Shown one piece after another: positions 18,706 through 26,791 of a DNA stretch of 64,000 nucleotides (the stretch's first letter is position 1; each line of letters opens with the position of its first letter). Source of the stretch: Shinella curvata (GTDB lineage Bacteria; Pseudomonadota; Alphaproteobacteria; Rhizobiales; Rhizobiaceae). The stretch covers positions 124,001 through 188,000 of the forward strand of contig NZ_JALJCJ010000006.1 in NCBI RefSeq assembly GCF_022899935.1, given 5' to 3'. Below the pieces are notes generated by a model. The model saw only the letters and a list, made by a program, of their open reading frames with translations. It was not told the DNA's origin and made no database searches. The translations under genes and the position numbers were made by a program.

Positions 18706-19198
18706 AGACCGCCTCCGCTTCTCGCGGCGCAGTCGTGACTGCGCCGACGGGACAGACGGAAATACACGCACCACAGCCCGTACAGGCTTGCGTCATCAGC
18801 TCCGGCACGAAGGGGCCGCCAAGCATCGGGCGAAACCGGATTGCGCCGGTGGGACAGACATCCCGGCAGGCCTGACAGTCGACACGCTGGAAGGGCAGGC
18901 AAGAGGCGGCGATGGCGACGACGTGATCGAAGCGGGTTACCGCGTCCGCGGAAAAGACCGGTTCGGGACAGTGCTCCGCGCAGGCGCCGCAGAAGGTGCA
19001 TTCGCCTGCGGTAAAATCGAGTGCGGGGAGGTTGTCGACGAGGCTGACAATGCCGGTCGGACACTGTTCGACGCAGGCTCCGCACCCAGTGCAGTCGGCA
19101 AGCGCTTCATCCAGCATGCCTGGCGGCCGGAGAGAGAGAGCCACGCTCCGCCTACTGCCTTTCAGAAAATCACGCCGGGACAATTCTTCATGCCGCAT
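18698..19198 (-). CDS. napF: NapF, 4Fe-4S ferredoxin-type protein
   Basis: A 166-residue protein with ferredoxin-type cysteine clusters: CTGCGACVEQCP, CTFCGACAEHCP, CQACRDVCP and CTGCGACISVCP. NapF is a cytoplasmic iron-sulfur protein thought to help mature NapA. The N-terminus contains SRRDFLKGSRRS, a Tat-like sequence frequently seen in NapF. The ATG at 19198 is preceded by GAGGG and lies 10 bases after napE; longer starts would run into napE. Confidence 0.92.
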   Translation of the reverse strand: MRHEELSRRDFLKGSRRSVALSLRPPGMLDEALADCTGCGACVEQCPTGIVSLVDNLPALDFTAGECTFCGACAEHCPEPVFSADAVTRFDHVVAIAASCLPFQRVDCQACRDVCPTGAIRFRPMLGGPFVPELMTQACTGCGACISVCPVGAVTTAPREAEAVYA

Positions 19199-19208
19199 GG
19201 CCACACCC

Positions 19209-19400
19209 TCAATGACCGGGCGGGCCGGGGGGCCCATAGATGATCTGGAATCCCCAGACGAGAAAACCGTAGCCCCCCACGATACCAACGGCAATGATGG
19301 GCCAGATGCCGAAAGCCAGGATGAAGAATGTCAGCAATTCGCGGCGCCGACTGGATTTCGGCGCAGGCGACGGGGGATGATCTGCCAAGACGTCGGACAA
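19209..19400 (-). CDS. napE: NapE, small membrane protein of the nap operon
   Basis: A 63-residue protein with one or two hydrophobic segments (LLTFFILAFGIWPIIAVGIVGGYGFLVWG) and a Gly/Pro-rich tail, matching NapE. The start is a TTG at 19400 with a strong GGAGGT eight bases upstream. Its function in nitrate reduction is not established. Confidence 0.87.
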   Translation of the reverse strand: MSDVLADHPPSPAPKSSRRRELLTFFILAFGIWPIIAVGIVGGYGFLVWGFQIIYGPPGPPGH

Positions 19401-19651
19401 GGATGATTACCTCCGGCGACAATTCATTGCAGCGATACTAGCATCCATCCCACAGAAAGAAAGAATAATAAACTATACTTTTCTAATCATGATTTGATCT
19501 GCGTAATGTCAAATCCGGATATATCGAATAAAATACACCGACATCATGAAGCATCCTCGAAAAGCATCGAAAATTTGAGATAAATAATACGCACGCCAAG
19601 AATAATTCAGAAAATGCTGAATAATGACGCAATAAAATAAACACCGACTCG
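19401..19651 (-). promoter_or_regulatory. Probable nap operon promoter region, strongly AT-rich
   Basis: These 251 bases, between napE and the nnrR-like gene, are clearly more AT-rich than the surroundings (for example TAATAAACTATACTTTTC). I found no TTG-N8-CAA palindrome here, unlike the other denitrification promoters in the window. A short ATCATGAT palindrome lies near 19487. The responsible regulator is not apparent. Confidence 0.5.
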
Positions 19652-20353
19652 TTAGTCGCGACCACCGTCGGCGAGAGTGGCAAGACCGGCCATGTCCCGC
19701 ACCAGGAGCTTCTGGCGCCCGCCCTCCACAAGGCCCTGCGATTCCCAGGCGCTCAGGATGCGCGACACGGTGTGCAGCGTCGTGCCGGTCATTTCCGCAA
19801 TATCCTGGCGGGAAATCGGGAAATCGATACGCACACCCTCGCCTTCCTTGCGACCGGCCTGCTTGGAGAGCCTGAGCACGGCATGCGCCACGCGGCGCTC
19901 GACCTCCTGCGTCGACATTTCGCGGATACGCGTGTGCGCCTCTTCCAGCCGCTGACCGATCGTCTGCATAGCTGTGACGGCAAGGCGGGGGTTCTGCTCG
20001 ACGAAATGCGGCCAGAGATCCGTCGGCCAGCCGAGGATGACGCTTTCCGTCGCGGCTTTCGCGGTGCCCGGATAGTCGGAGCGCTGCAAAGCCTTGGCAA
20101 AGCCGAAGAGATCGCCGGGATGCACGACGCGCACGATGATTTGCTGGCCGTCCTCCGTCACCTGCGTCACCTTCAGACGACCGTGCAGCAGGAGGAAGAA
20201 GCTCGCCGCCTGCTGGCCCTGCTCGAAGACGGCGTCACCCTGCGGCACGCGGCGCGCGGTCGCGTGGTTCAGCAGCCTGTCGAGATCCTCGTCGCTCATC
20301 CTGTCGAACAGGGCGAGCGACCGGACGACGGTCCGGTCAATTTTCACAATCAT
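19652..20353 (-). CDS. nnrR: Crp/Fnr-family regulator, probable NnrR
   Basis: A 233-residue protein with an N-terminal cyclic-nucleotide-binding-like barrel (PQGDAVFEQGQ, LLLHGRLKV, VHPGDLFGF), a long dimer helix and a Crp helix-turn-helix (ISRQDIAEMTGTTLHTVSRIL, last part 190-200). It contains no cysteine, so it cannot hold the FNR iron-sulfur cluster, which fits the NnrR/DNR nitric-oxide-responsive group. In the recognition helix the FNR Glu of ExxSR is His194. It lies between nap and nirVK, the position of nnrR in related rhizobial islands. Target sites are the TTG-N8-CAA palindromes listed below. Confidence 0.78.
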   Translation of the reverse strand: MIVKIDRTVVRSLALFDRMSDEDLDRLLNHATARRVPQGDAVFEQGQQAASFFLLLHGRLKVTQVTEDGQQIIVRVVHPGDLFGFAKALQRSDYPGTAKAATESVILGWPTDLWPHFVEQNPRLAVTAMQTIGQRLEEAHTRIREMSTQEVERRVAHAVLRLSKQAGRKEGEGVRIDFPISRQDIAEMTGTTLHTVSRILSAWESQGLVEGGRQKLLVRDMAGLATLADGGRD

Positions 20354-20418
20354 GTCCCTTTGCGTGCGCCTTCATCGGCGCACCTGGCTTCTATCACGCC
20401 TCTCCGCCGACAGAAAGT

Positions 20419-21333
20419 TCAGAACGCAAGTCCCTTCTCTCTCAGCGTGGCAAGAAGCGGCGCATACCAGCGCGTATCCTTGACCAGCCGGAAACCGACA
20501 TTGTCGGGTGGAACCCCGACCGCACAGCCGCCGCCCTTCGGGTTGCGCACGAACGAGCTCATCGCCGCCCGGTGCTTGCCGCTCGCGACATAGATGCCGC
20601 AGGACGAAACGTCGTTCACCACCCGTCCGGCCTTGTCGAGATTGACCCGCCGGTTACAGGTCGTCGTCCACTCCCAGACGTTGCCGGCGAAATCCGCAAA
20701 GCCGTATTCGTTCTCGCCGAAACGGCCGAGCGGCTGCGGTACCGGATCGCGCGACGCCTTGCGCGCCGCCTCGCGGTTATAGTCGGCCAGCCACCGGTCG
20801 GCCGGATTGGTGCTGTTGATATCGACACCAAGCGCATCGTCGGGAAACCGCGAGCCCGCGGCAAAGGCAAGGTCCTGATCGCTCGGCAACACCCAGACTT
20901 CGCCGGTGCGCGCACTCAGCCAGCCGGCATAGGCGGTGGCATCGTCATAGCTGACGCCGGTCGCCGGTGTCGTGGTGGCATCGTGAGGCGCAAAGCCCGG
21001 CTCAGCCGCCGGGCAAGCGCCGTCGGCCACGCAGCGACCATAGTCCGCAGCCGTTACCTGATACTTCATGATGGTGAGCGCACGGCGCATGGTGACGCTC
21101 TTCACCGGCCCGTCGACGGCAAAGCCGTTGCGGAAGAATTCGCCGCTGTCGCGATAATCAAAGGTGCGCGGCGCGATCTCCACCGTCAGCGGCTCATCCA
21201 GCACGGGGCCGGTAGCGGCCGCTCCGATAAGATCGGCCTTGATGGCGAGCGTGCCCGCAAGTGCCGCCAGCAGCACTATGGGAATCGCAAGCGATGTCAG
21301 GGGAATGCCGGGTTTCGATGTCAGCGCAGCCAT
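20419..21333 (-). CDS. nirV: NirV, formylglycine-generating-enzyme-like protein linked to nirK
   Basis: A 304-residue SUMF1/FGE-family protein with an N-terminal membrane anchor or uncleaved signal (residues about 12-32) and typical segments VSYDDATAYAGWLS, GNVWEWTTTC and NVGFRLV. NirV is found directly downstream of nirK in many rhizobia, and its role is unknown; some FGE relatives modify cysteine. It follows nirK after 131 bases containing a hairpin, so it is probably read through from the nirK promoter at a lower level. Confidence 0.9.
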   Translation of the reverse strand: MAALTSKPGIPLTSLAIPIVLLAALAGTLAIKADLIGAAATGPVLDEPLTVEIAPRTFDYRDSGEFFRNGFAVDGPVKSVTMRRALTIMKYQVTAADYGRCVADGACPAAEPGFAPHDATTTPATGVSYDDATAYAGWLSARTGEVWVLPSDQDLAFAAGSRFPDDALGVDINSTNPADRWLADYNREAARKASRDPVPQPLGRFGENEYGFADFAGNVWEWTTTCNRRVNLDKAGRVVNDVSSCGIYVASGKHRAAMSSFVRNPKGGGCAVGVPPDNVGFRLVKDTRWYAPLLATLREKGLAF

Positions 21334-21424
21334 GACGGCCTCCTCACGCCTCGCCCGGACGATCGTTCGACGTCCGGGAAAGGCGTCGATTGGTATGTGG
21401 ATTGCAGCCTTGCGATCCGGAAGC

Positions 21425-21447
21425 GCGCCCGCCCAAGGAGCGGGCGC
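21425..21447 (-). terminator. Hairpin between nirK and nirV
   Basis: Perfect 8-bp inverted repeat GCGCCCGC / GCGGGCGC with a 7-base loop, just downstream of the nirK stop. There is no U-tract. It may reduce transcription into nirV or stabilise the nirK message. Confidence 0.5.
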
Positions 21448-21464
21448 ACCATTGTCGGACAGTA

Positions 21465-22607
21465 TCAGGCACCGCTGGGCGGTGTGACCGAGGTCATCAG
21501 GTCGTCGTTCCAGTCCCCGGTGACGGCGAAGTGGCCGGCGGCACCGAGTTCGAAGGCCTCGATGAGGTTGTGGTTCACATAGGCGTAGATGCCGGGCTGC
21601 TGGAAGGTGTAGTAGGCCGCGCCGGCCGTGCCGCCCGGAATGAACCAGGTTTCCTGGTCGACATCCGGCGGGTTGTGGAACTTGCCGGTCTGCCAGACAT
21701 AGTCACCATGGCCACCGATCAGGTGCGGGCGAGTGTCGCGGTTGGCCTGCGAATGCACGACGAGCACCCTGTCGCCCACCTTCGCCTTCAGCGCATTGTC
21801 GCCCGTCAGTGCGCCCACGGCGCCATTGAAGACGATGTGGCTCGGGGTGAGGGTCCGCATGACCGCAAGCGTATCGTCGTAGGCTTCGCCGACGCTGGCA
21901 TATTTCTTGAAGTTGCCCTCGGCATCACGGGGGACATAAAAGTCCTGCTCGCCGACATAGTAGATGTGGTCATAGGTCAGCTCCTTGCCGTGGCCATCGC
22001 TCAGGCCTTCGCGCGGCAGCACCATGATAGCGCCGTTCATGCCCGAGGTGACGTGCCACGGCACCATTCCGGGAGGTGCGCAATGGTAGACGAAGACGCC
22101 CGCCTTGGTAGCCTTGAAGCGCAGCACGGTGCGCTCGCCGGGATTGACCACCGTCAGCGCACCGCCGCCGAGCGCACCAGTCGCCGCATGGAAGTCGATA
22201 TTGTGCTGCAGTTCGTTTGTCTCGGGGTTGATCAGCGTCAGCTCGACATAATCGTTCTGGTGCACCACCATCAGCGGGCCGGGAACCGAGCCGTTGAAGG
22301 TCATGGCGTGCACTTCCGTGCCCTTGTCGTCGAGGATCATCTTCTTTTCCTCGATCGTCATGGTGAACTCATAGACCTTCGGGCCACCTTCGGCTTTCTG
22401 GGTGTGGGCATGCACGAAGGGCGGCTTGACGAGCTCGACCTTGACGCGCTCCAGCTTGGCGATATCGGCCGCAGTCGCTGCGGCGTTCGTTTCAATCGCG
22501 CCGCCTTCGGCGCGGGCCATCGACGCCGCAATGATCGGCGTCAGGACGCCGGCAAAAGCGGCACCGCCGAGGATCGTGCGGCGGGTCATCTGAAACTGCT
22601 CGGTCAT
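21465..22607 (-). CDS. nirK: NirK, copper-containing nitrite reductase (NO-forming)
   Basis: A 380-residue periplasmic enzyme with a Tat signal (MTRRTILGG, residues 7-15). Type 1 copper ligands are His135 (LQHNIDFH), Cys176, His185 and Met190; type 2 ligands include His140 and His175, with a third His from the second cupredoxin domain. It reduces nitrite to NO. The start has AAGGAG upstream. A TTG-N8-CAA box centred about 90 bases upstream of the start fits activation by NnrR. Confidence 0.97.
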   Translation of the reverse strand: MTEQFQMTRRTILGGAAFAGVLTPIIAASMARAEGGAIETNAAATAADIAKLERVKVELVKPPFVHAHTQKAEGGPKVYEFTMTIEEKKMILDDKGTEVHAMTFNGSVPGPLMVVHQNDYVELTLINPETNELQHNIDFHAATGALGGGALTVVNPGERTVLRFKATKAGVFVYHCAPPGMVPWHVTSGMNGAIMVLPREGLSDGHGKELTYDHIYYVGEQDFYVPRDAEGNFKKYASVGEAYDDTLAVMRTLTPSHIVFNGAVGALTGDNALKAKVGDRVLVVHSQANRDTRPHLIGGHGDYVWQTGKFHNPPDVDQETWFIPGGTAGAAYYTFQQPGIYAYVNHNLIEAFELGAAGHFAVTGDWNDDLMTSVTPPSGA

Positions 22608-22689
22608 TGAATTTCTCCTTTTCGAAAGGACGGAGCGATGTGTCTATCGCCCGGTCCTCTCTGTTGTAGGAGCATTCGCGCCAACCTCT

Positions 22690-22703
22690 TTGTGGTGGGA
22701 CAA
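22690..22703 (-). promoter_or_regulatory. Fnr/NnrR-type box for nirK
   Basis: TTTGT-N6-ACAAA, core TTG-N8-CAA. Its centre is about 89 bases upstream of the nirK start; with the usual -41.5 position the transcript would start near 22655, giving a 48-base leader. Confidence 0.72.
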
Positions 22704-22752
22704 ACAGGTCTTTCCGGCCGCTGCGGCATTTTGGCAGATGCTGATTTGCTCT

Positions 22753-22766
22753 TTGCCATCTCGCAA
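22753..22766 (+). promoter_or_regulatory. Fnr/NnrR-type box for nnrS
   Basis: TTTGC-N6-GCAAA, core TTG-N8-CAA, a perfect palindrome in its arms. The centre is 66 bases upstream of the nnrS ATG, the same distance as in hemN and ubiT. Confidence 0.75.
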
Positions 22767-22825
22767 AGAAAACACCCCGCCGAAGCCCTAGAAACAGCTG
22801 ACGATTGCAAAGGAAAGTGACACCA

Positions 22826-24043
22826 ATGTCGGCAAATCCCCCCGTCAGTCCATCCGTCAGCCGCCCCGTACCGCGTGGGCTTTCCCGCACCGGACCGGTG
22901 CTCTTCTCCTATGGGTTCCGGCCGTTCTTTCTCGGCGGCGCGCTCTGGGCCATCGCAGCCATGGGCCTGTGGATCGCCGCGATAACAGGCCATATCACGA
23001 TTGCCGAAACCTACGGCGCGCCCAACTGGCACGCCCATGAAATGCTGTTCGGCTTCGCCTCCGCCGCGCTCGCCGGCTTCCTGCTGACGGCCGTGCCGAA
23101 CTGGACGGGGCGTCTGCCGGTATCCGGCTGGCCGCTGGCGGGCCTCTTCGCGCTCTGGTGCGCCGGGCGCATCGCGCTTCTCGCTTCGGATGCGATCGGC
23201 GTTGCCGTTGCCGCCACCATCGATGCGCTCTTCCTGCCCGTTCTGCTCGCCATCTGCACGCGAGAGGTGGTGGCCGGGCGCAAGTGGAAGGACCTGAAGG
23301 TTCTGGCCGGGCTCGCCGCCCTGTCGCTCGCCAACGCGCTCTATCACGTGGCGGCCATTCACGGCGGCCATCACCATATGGCGATCCGGCTGGCCGTCGC
23401 CGCCTATGTCGTGCTGGTCATGATCGTCGGCGGGCGCATCATTCCAAGCTTTACGCGCAACTGGCTCAACAAGTTCGGGCGAACGGATTTTCCGGTGCCC
23501 TACAACAACTACGACATGGTCGCGATCCTCGCAGGCGCCGGCGCATTCGGCCTCTGGGCCGTATTGCCCGAGCACCCCGCAACCGCTGCAGCGGCCGCAG
23601 TCGCCGCCGTCCTCCATTGCATCCGCCTGCATCGCTGGCGCGGCTGGACGGTGGCGCGGGACCGAATCCTCGTCATCCTGCACATCGTCTATGCCTTCAT
23701 CCCGCTCGGCCTCGTGGCCCTCAGCCTCAGTGCGCTTGGATATCTCGAAGAACGCTCGGTACTGCATCTGCTCTCGGTCGGCGCCATCGCCTGCATGATG
23801 CTGGCGGTCATGACGCGCGCAAGCCTCGGCCATACCGGCCGTGCCTTGGTCGCCTCCAAGATCACGGTGGCCGCCTACACCGCCCTCATCCTCTGTGCGC
23901 TGGTGCGTCCGCTTGCGGAAATCCTGCCGGACCTCAGCCCCACCCTCTATGCCGCCTCCGGCCTGCTCTGGATCACCGCCTTCGGCCTCTATTGCCTGGA
24001 GTATGCACCGATGCTCGCGCGAAAACGCCGGGCGCCGCTCTGA
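22826..24043 (+). CDS. nnrS: NnrS family heme-copper membrane protein
   Basis: A 405-residue protein with about 12 predicted membrane helices and the NnrS marks LFSYGFRPFFLGG, NWHAHEMLFGF and VGGRIIPSFTRNW. NnrS is a heme- and copper-containing membrane protein that protects against nitrosative stress during denitrification. The ATG at 22826 follows AAAGGAAAG. It is divergent from nirK and has its own Fnr/NnrR-type box. A strong hairpin terminator follows. Confidence 0.93.
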   Translation: MSANPPVSPSVSRPVPRGLSRTGPVLFSYGFRPFFLGGALWAIAAMGLWIAAITGHITIAETYGAPNWHAHEMLFGFASAALAGFLLTAVPNWTGRLPVSGWPLAGLFALWCAGRIALLASDAIGVAVAATIDALFLPVLLAICTREVVAGRKWKDLKVLAGLAALSLANALYHVAAIHGGHHHMAIRLAVAAYVVLVMIVGGRIIPSFTRNWLNKFGRTDFPVPYNNYDMVAILAGAGAFGLWAVLPEHPATAAAAAVAAVLHCIRLHRWRGWTVARDRILVILHIVYAFIPLGLVALSLSALGYLEERSVLHLLSVGAIACMMLAVMTRASLGHTGRALVASKITVAAYTALILCALVRPLAEILPDLSPTLYAASGLLWITAFGLYCLEYAPMLARKRRAPL

Positions 24044-24050
24044 AACACGA

Positions 24051-24080
24051 AAGGCCCGGAGGTTTTCTCCGGGCCTTCTT
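24051..24080. terminator. Bidirectional hairpin terminator after nnrS and the DUF59 gene
   Basis: AAGGCCCGGAG / CTCCGGGCCTT, an 11-bp perfect stem with a short T-rich loop, followed by CTTT on the plus strand and preceded by A-rich sequence for the minus strand. It sits exactly between two converging genes. Confidence 0.85.
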
Positions 24081-24389
24081 TCATGCGACATCCAGCATCA
24101 TCTGAGGCGTCCACGGCGGCTCGTAGGTCAGCCGCACCTCGGCATATTCGACGCCCGGCACATACCAGACACAGGCCTGAACTGCCTCCTTCAGGAAATC
24201 CGTCGCCGGGCAGAAGCGTGTCGTCGTGGTCATGGTGACATAAACGACACCGCCCTCCTCCACCACGATATCGTAGACCAGGCCGAGATCGACGATGTTC
24301 TTACCGATCTCGGGGTCGATGATCATGCGCAGCGCCGTGCGGATCTCCTCCGTCAGCGTGGCCTTGTCCATCTCGTTCATCGCCGTCAA
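24081..24389 (-). CDS. DUF59/MIP18-family protein (iron-sulfur assembly factor-like)
   Basis: A 102-residue protein with the DUF59 pattern: DPEIGKNIVDLGLVYDI, then VYVTMTTTTRFCPATDFL containing the family Cys, and the C-terminal VRLTYEPPWTPQMM. Relatives (PaaD, SufT, MIP18) help deliver or repair Fe-S clusters. It is the last gene of a four-gene operon and starts in an ATGA overlap with the gene before it. In this setting it might repair clusters damaged by NO, but that is inference. Confidence 0.82.
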   Translation of the reverse strand: MTAMNEMDKATLTEEIRTALRMIIDPEIGKNIVDLGLVYDIVVEEGGVVYVTMTTTTRFCPATDFLKEAVQACVWYVPGVEYAEVRLTYEPPWTPQMMLDVA

Positions 24390-24904
24390 GCCTCCCCGAT
24401 CCGCACAAGGATGCGGTAAGCCGAGCCCGCCTCATCGAAATTACCGGCCCATTGATGGCCGCGCTTGGTCAGCTCCGGAAAGAGGAACAGCGGTTCGCGC
24501 GCCAGCACGGCGAAGAGCACCTCGCCCGGCTCCAGCGCCTCGGCGGCGGCGAGAATGCGCACCATCGGCTCCGGCGGGTCGAGATCGGTGAGGTCGAGAT
24601 GTTCTGACGGATCCGGCCAGGTTTCGGGGCGGTCGGCATCGACGGAGGTCTCGACGGGTGCAGTCTCCTTCCGCGGCGTGAACAACACCTCCCAGTCACC
24701 ACCGTCGATCTCGCGCGCTTCATGATCGAAGCCGCGCCCTTCCATTACACGAAACAGCGGTTGCGGGCGAAACGTCGCAAGCAGCGTCAACCCCTGTCCG
24801 GGCCGCAGATCCTGCACGGCTTGCATGATCGCCTGGAACGGTTCGCCGCCGCTGCGCAGGATCGGCCGCACGTCGAGCACCTTCGGTGAAATCTCGGACA
24901 TCAT
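24386..24904 (-). CDS. Double DUF2249 protein
   Basis: A 172-residue protein made of two DUF2249 (TusA-like fold) units. The first is KVLDVRPILRSGGEPFQAIMQ...GLTLLATFRPQPLFRVMEGRGF, the second LDLTDLDPPEPMVRILAAAEAL...VLFAVLAREPLFLFPEL. They are joined by an acidic linker. The biochemical role of DUF2249 is unknown; it is frequent near denitrification and hemerythrin genes. ATGA overlaps at both ends show tight coupling with the membrane-protein and DUF59 genes. Confidence 0.8.
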   Translation of the reverse strand: MMSEISPKVLDVRPILRSGGEPFQAIMQAVQDLRPGQGLTLLATFRPQPLFRVMEGRGFDHEAREIDGGDWEVLFTPRKETAPVETSVDADRPETWPDPSEHLDLTDLDPPEPMVRILAAAEALEPGEVLFAVLAREPLFLFPELTKRGHQWAGNFDEAGSAYRILVRIGEA

Positions 24905-26259
24905 TTATCTCCTTGGAAAGCGGATAGAGGCAGAAAGAGGTGCGGCCGCACCATGCCGGCAGGCGCACGTAGCGCGGCCGGCACGATGGAAAGGCGGCGC
25001 GCCCGGATGAATTCGCGGATCAGGCAGAGCGTCACGAAAAGCTGCCCTGCGACGGCCATCCGGAAAAGACCGTTTGTGCCGGCAACAAGGGAGAGCGTCG
25101 CGACGACGACGGCGCCGTAGTAGAGCCGGAACAGGATATCCGCATGGCGTTCATTGACGAGATCCTGCACCCGCGGCACGGGTGCGCGGCCCAGGACGGG
25201 GCCATAGGCCTCCAGCCAGGTGAGAAAGGCAACGATCTTGTAAAGCTGTGCAAGGCCGAGCCCCGTGAGCCAGCCGAAGACGAAAAGATAGACGACCGCT
25301 GCCACGATATCGCCAGTCCTGAGGGCGGGGACGTTGAGAAAGAGGATAGACAGGGCAAACAGGCCAAGCGCCGCGAAACTCGCGCGAATGTTCAGCTCCG
25401 CCTGCTTGCGTTTGCGCCCACGATAGATGTTCAGGACATCGGCGCCGTAAAAAAACACAGCCAGCAGCGTGAACAGCAGCGCGGCAGCGAAAAGTAGCTC
25501 AGCACCAAAAAATCCGGACAGTACGAAGATCGCCGCCGCCGCAACAAGCCCGACCGCCAGGCTGGCGCCCCACAAGGCGGCGCGGCTGGTCGAACGCTCG
25601 ACCTCCGGCGCCAGAAGGAACATCGAAAACAGCCGATAGCTGACACCGATCGCCGTCGCACTCAGCCAGCCGCCGAGGCCGAGGGCGGCATGCAGCGCGA
25701 CGCCATCGGCGACGAGCCGGTCGAGCAATGGACCTTCCGCAAGACCCGATAAAGCGACCGTGAAAGCAGAACCGATGAGCGTCGCGCCAACAAGCGCGGC
25801 TAAGCCGGTGGCGACGAAACGGGCGGGTAACGGCAGAGGCCGTGCAGAATAAAGCGTGACGACGAGGATGCCGGCAAACAGGCCGAAACCCGCCAGAAGC
25901 ATCACGCCGCCGACGGGCAGTAGAACAAACGGTGGGTCCAGTGCCCCGGACAGGGCAACGAACCCACCCAAAAGCAAGCCTAACCCGCCAAGCAGCAGCA
26001 AAAGGGCCGGCACGGCGAAACGCCCGCCGATGACAGGCCGGGCGATGAGCACCGGCACGAATTGCAGCAGCGCCCCGGCCATCAGCAGGCTCAGCCAGCC
26101 GATGGCGACGAGATGAACGACGACAAGCGTCTCCGGCGCGCCGCGATCGGCGAAGGGATAGCCGTAACCGGCGACCATCAAACCTTGCGCCGCAACGAGC
26201 ATGAGGCAGGCGGCGGCGAAGTAGGACATGGTCCAGCGGGAGAGGGTTGCGCCCGGCAT
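24901..26259 (-). CDS. Polytopic membrane protein of unknown function (heme-copper-oxidase-like pattern)
   Basis: A 452-residue protein with about 12 hydrophobic helices. Two helices show the His-x6-Gly-Trp-Leu arrangement, VVHLVAIGWLSLLMAGALLQ and a later HAALGLGGWLSATAIGVSYR, which recalls NnrS and heme-copper oxidase subunit I relatives and suggests heme binding. It has no NorB-like metal site that I can trace with confidence. It lies between two DUF2249 genes and is very probably inner-membrane. Function unknown; a role in NO handling or electron transfer is inferred only from location. Confidence 0.75.
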   Translation of the reverse strand: MPGATLSRWTMSYFAAACLMLVAAQGLMVAGYGYPFADRGAPETLVVVHLVAIGWLSLLMAGALLQFVPVLIARPVIGGRFAVPALLLLLGGLGLLLGGFVALSGALDPPFVLLPVGGVMLLAGFGLFAGILVVTLYSARPLPLPARFVATGLAALVGATLIGSAFTVALSGLAEGPLLDRLVADGVALHAALGLGGWLSATAIGVSYRLFSMFLLAPEVERSTSRAALWGASLAVGLVAAAAIFVLSGFFGAELLFAAALLFTLLAVFFYGADVLNIYRGRKRKQAELNIRASFAALGLFALSILFLNVPALRTGDIVAAVVYLFVFGWLTGLGLAQLYKIVAFLTWLEAYGPVLGRAPVPRVQDLVNERHADILFRLYYGAVVVATLSLVAGTNGLFRMAVAGQLFVTLCLIREFIRARRLSIVPAALRAPAGMVRPHLFLPLSAFQGDK

Positions 26260-26284
26260 GTCGGTTTCCTTCGCCGCGTCCGGT

Positions 26285-26566
26285 TCAGTGCTCGGAACCG
26301 CAGCAGCAATCGCAGCTGCCGCCGTCTTCCAGCCGGTCGATCTCGACGCGCCAGACTTCCGGACCCTGCTCGAGATAATCCCAGCCGAACTGGCCGGGGA
26401 AATTGGTCTCGAGCTGATAGTGCAGCGGCCGCGGATCGTGATCGCTGGTGATCAGCATGGATTTGCCAGGCATCAGGGCGCCGAGCATGCCGAAAATGCG
26501 CGGATGGCGTTCGCGCGGCGGAATGGTGCGCACATCGATCAGGGGCTTGTCCAGGGTCTCAGACAT
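26285..26566 (-). CDS. DUF2249 protein with Cys-rich tail
   Basis: A 93-residue single DUF2249 domain (LIDVRTIPPRERHPRIFGML, SMLITSDHDPRPLHYQLE, GPEVWRVEIDRL) that ends in GGSCDCCCGSEH. The four clustered Cys and the last His look like a metal-binding tail. The ATG at 26566 is chosen because the DUF2249 domain begins right after it. It is the first gene of the four-gene operon and is preceded by a TTG-N8-CAA box. Confidence 0.8.
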   Translation of the reverse strand: MSETLDKPLIDVRTIPPRERHPRIFGMLGALMPGKSMLITSDHDPRPLHYQLETNFPGQFGWDYLEQGPEVWRVEIDRLEDGGSCDCCCGSEH

Positions 26567-26668
26567 GGTTTGATGTTTCCGTCCCGGCCGTTCCGATACC
26601 GTTCCGGAAGGGCACGGCCCGACCCGACCGGAACCACCTGACGCTAACCTCGCGCGCCGCCGGGCACT

Positions 26669-26682
26669 TTGACCCTGCGCAA
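26669..26682 (-). promoter_or_regulatory. Fnr/NnrR-type box for the DUF2249 operon
   Basis: TTTGA-N6-GCAAA, core TTG-N8-CAA, centred about 110 bases upstream of the DUF2249 start. A second box 49 bases away faces hemN. Confidence 0.65.
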
Positions 26683-26717
26683 ACAATTGACGATTTTCAG
26701 GACTCCTGCCGCGCTGC

Positions 26718-26731
26718 TTGGCTTTTCGCAA
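26718..26731 (+). promoter_or_regulatory. Fnr/NnrR-type box for hemN
   Basis: CTTGG-N6-GCAAA, core TTG-N8-CAA, centred 67 bases upstream of the hemN ATG, the same spacing as for nnrS. Confidence 0.7.
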
Positions 26732-26791
26732 AGAAGGGGGTGTCTGCCGCTCCTACCCTTTCCGCAATCGAAACACGGAAAGGAATGCGCC

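Noticed and set aside
19494-19512. TTGA-N11-TCAA in the nap promoter as an FNR site
   Set aside because: The spacing is 11 instead of 6 bases between the TTGA and TCAA arms, so it is not an FNR-type palindrome.
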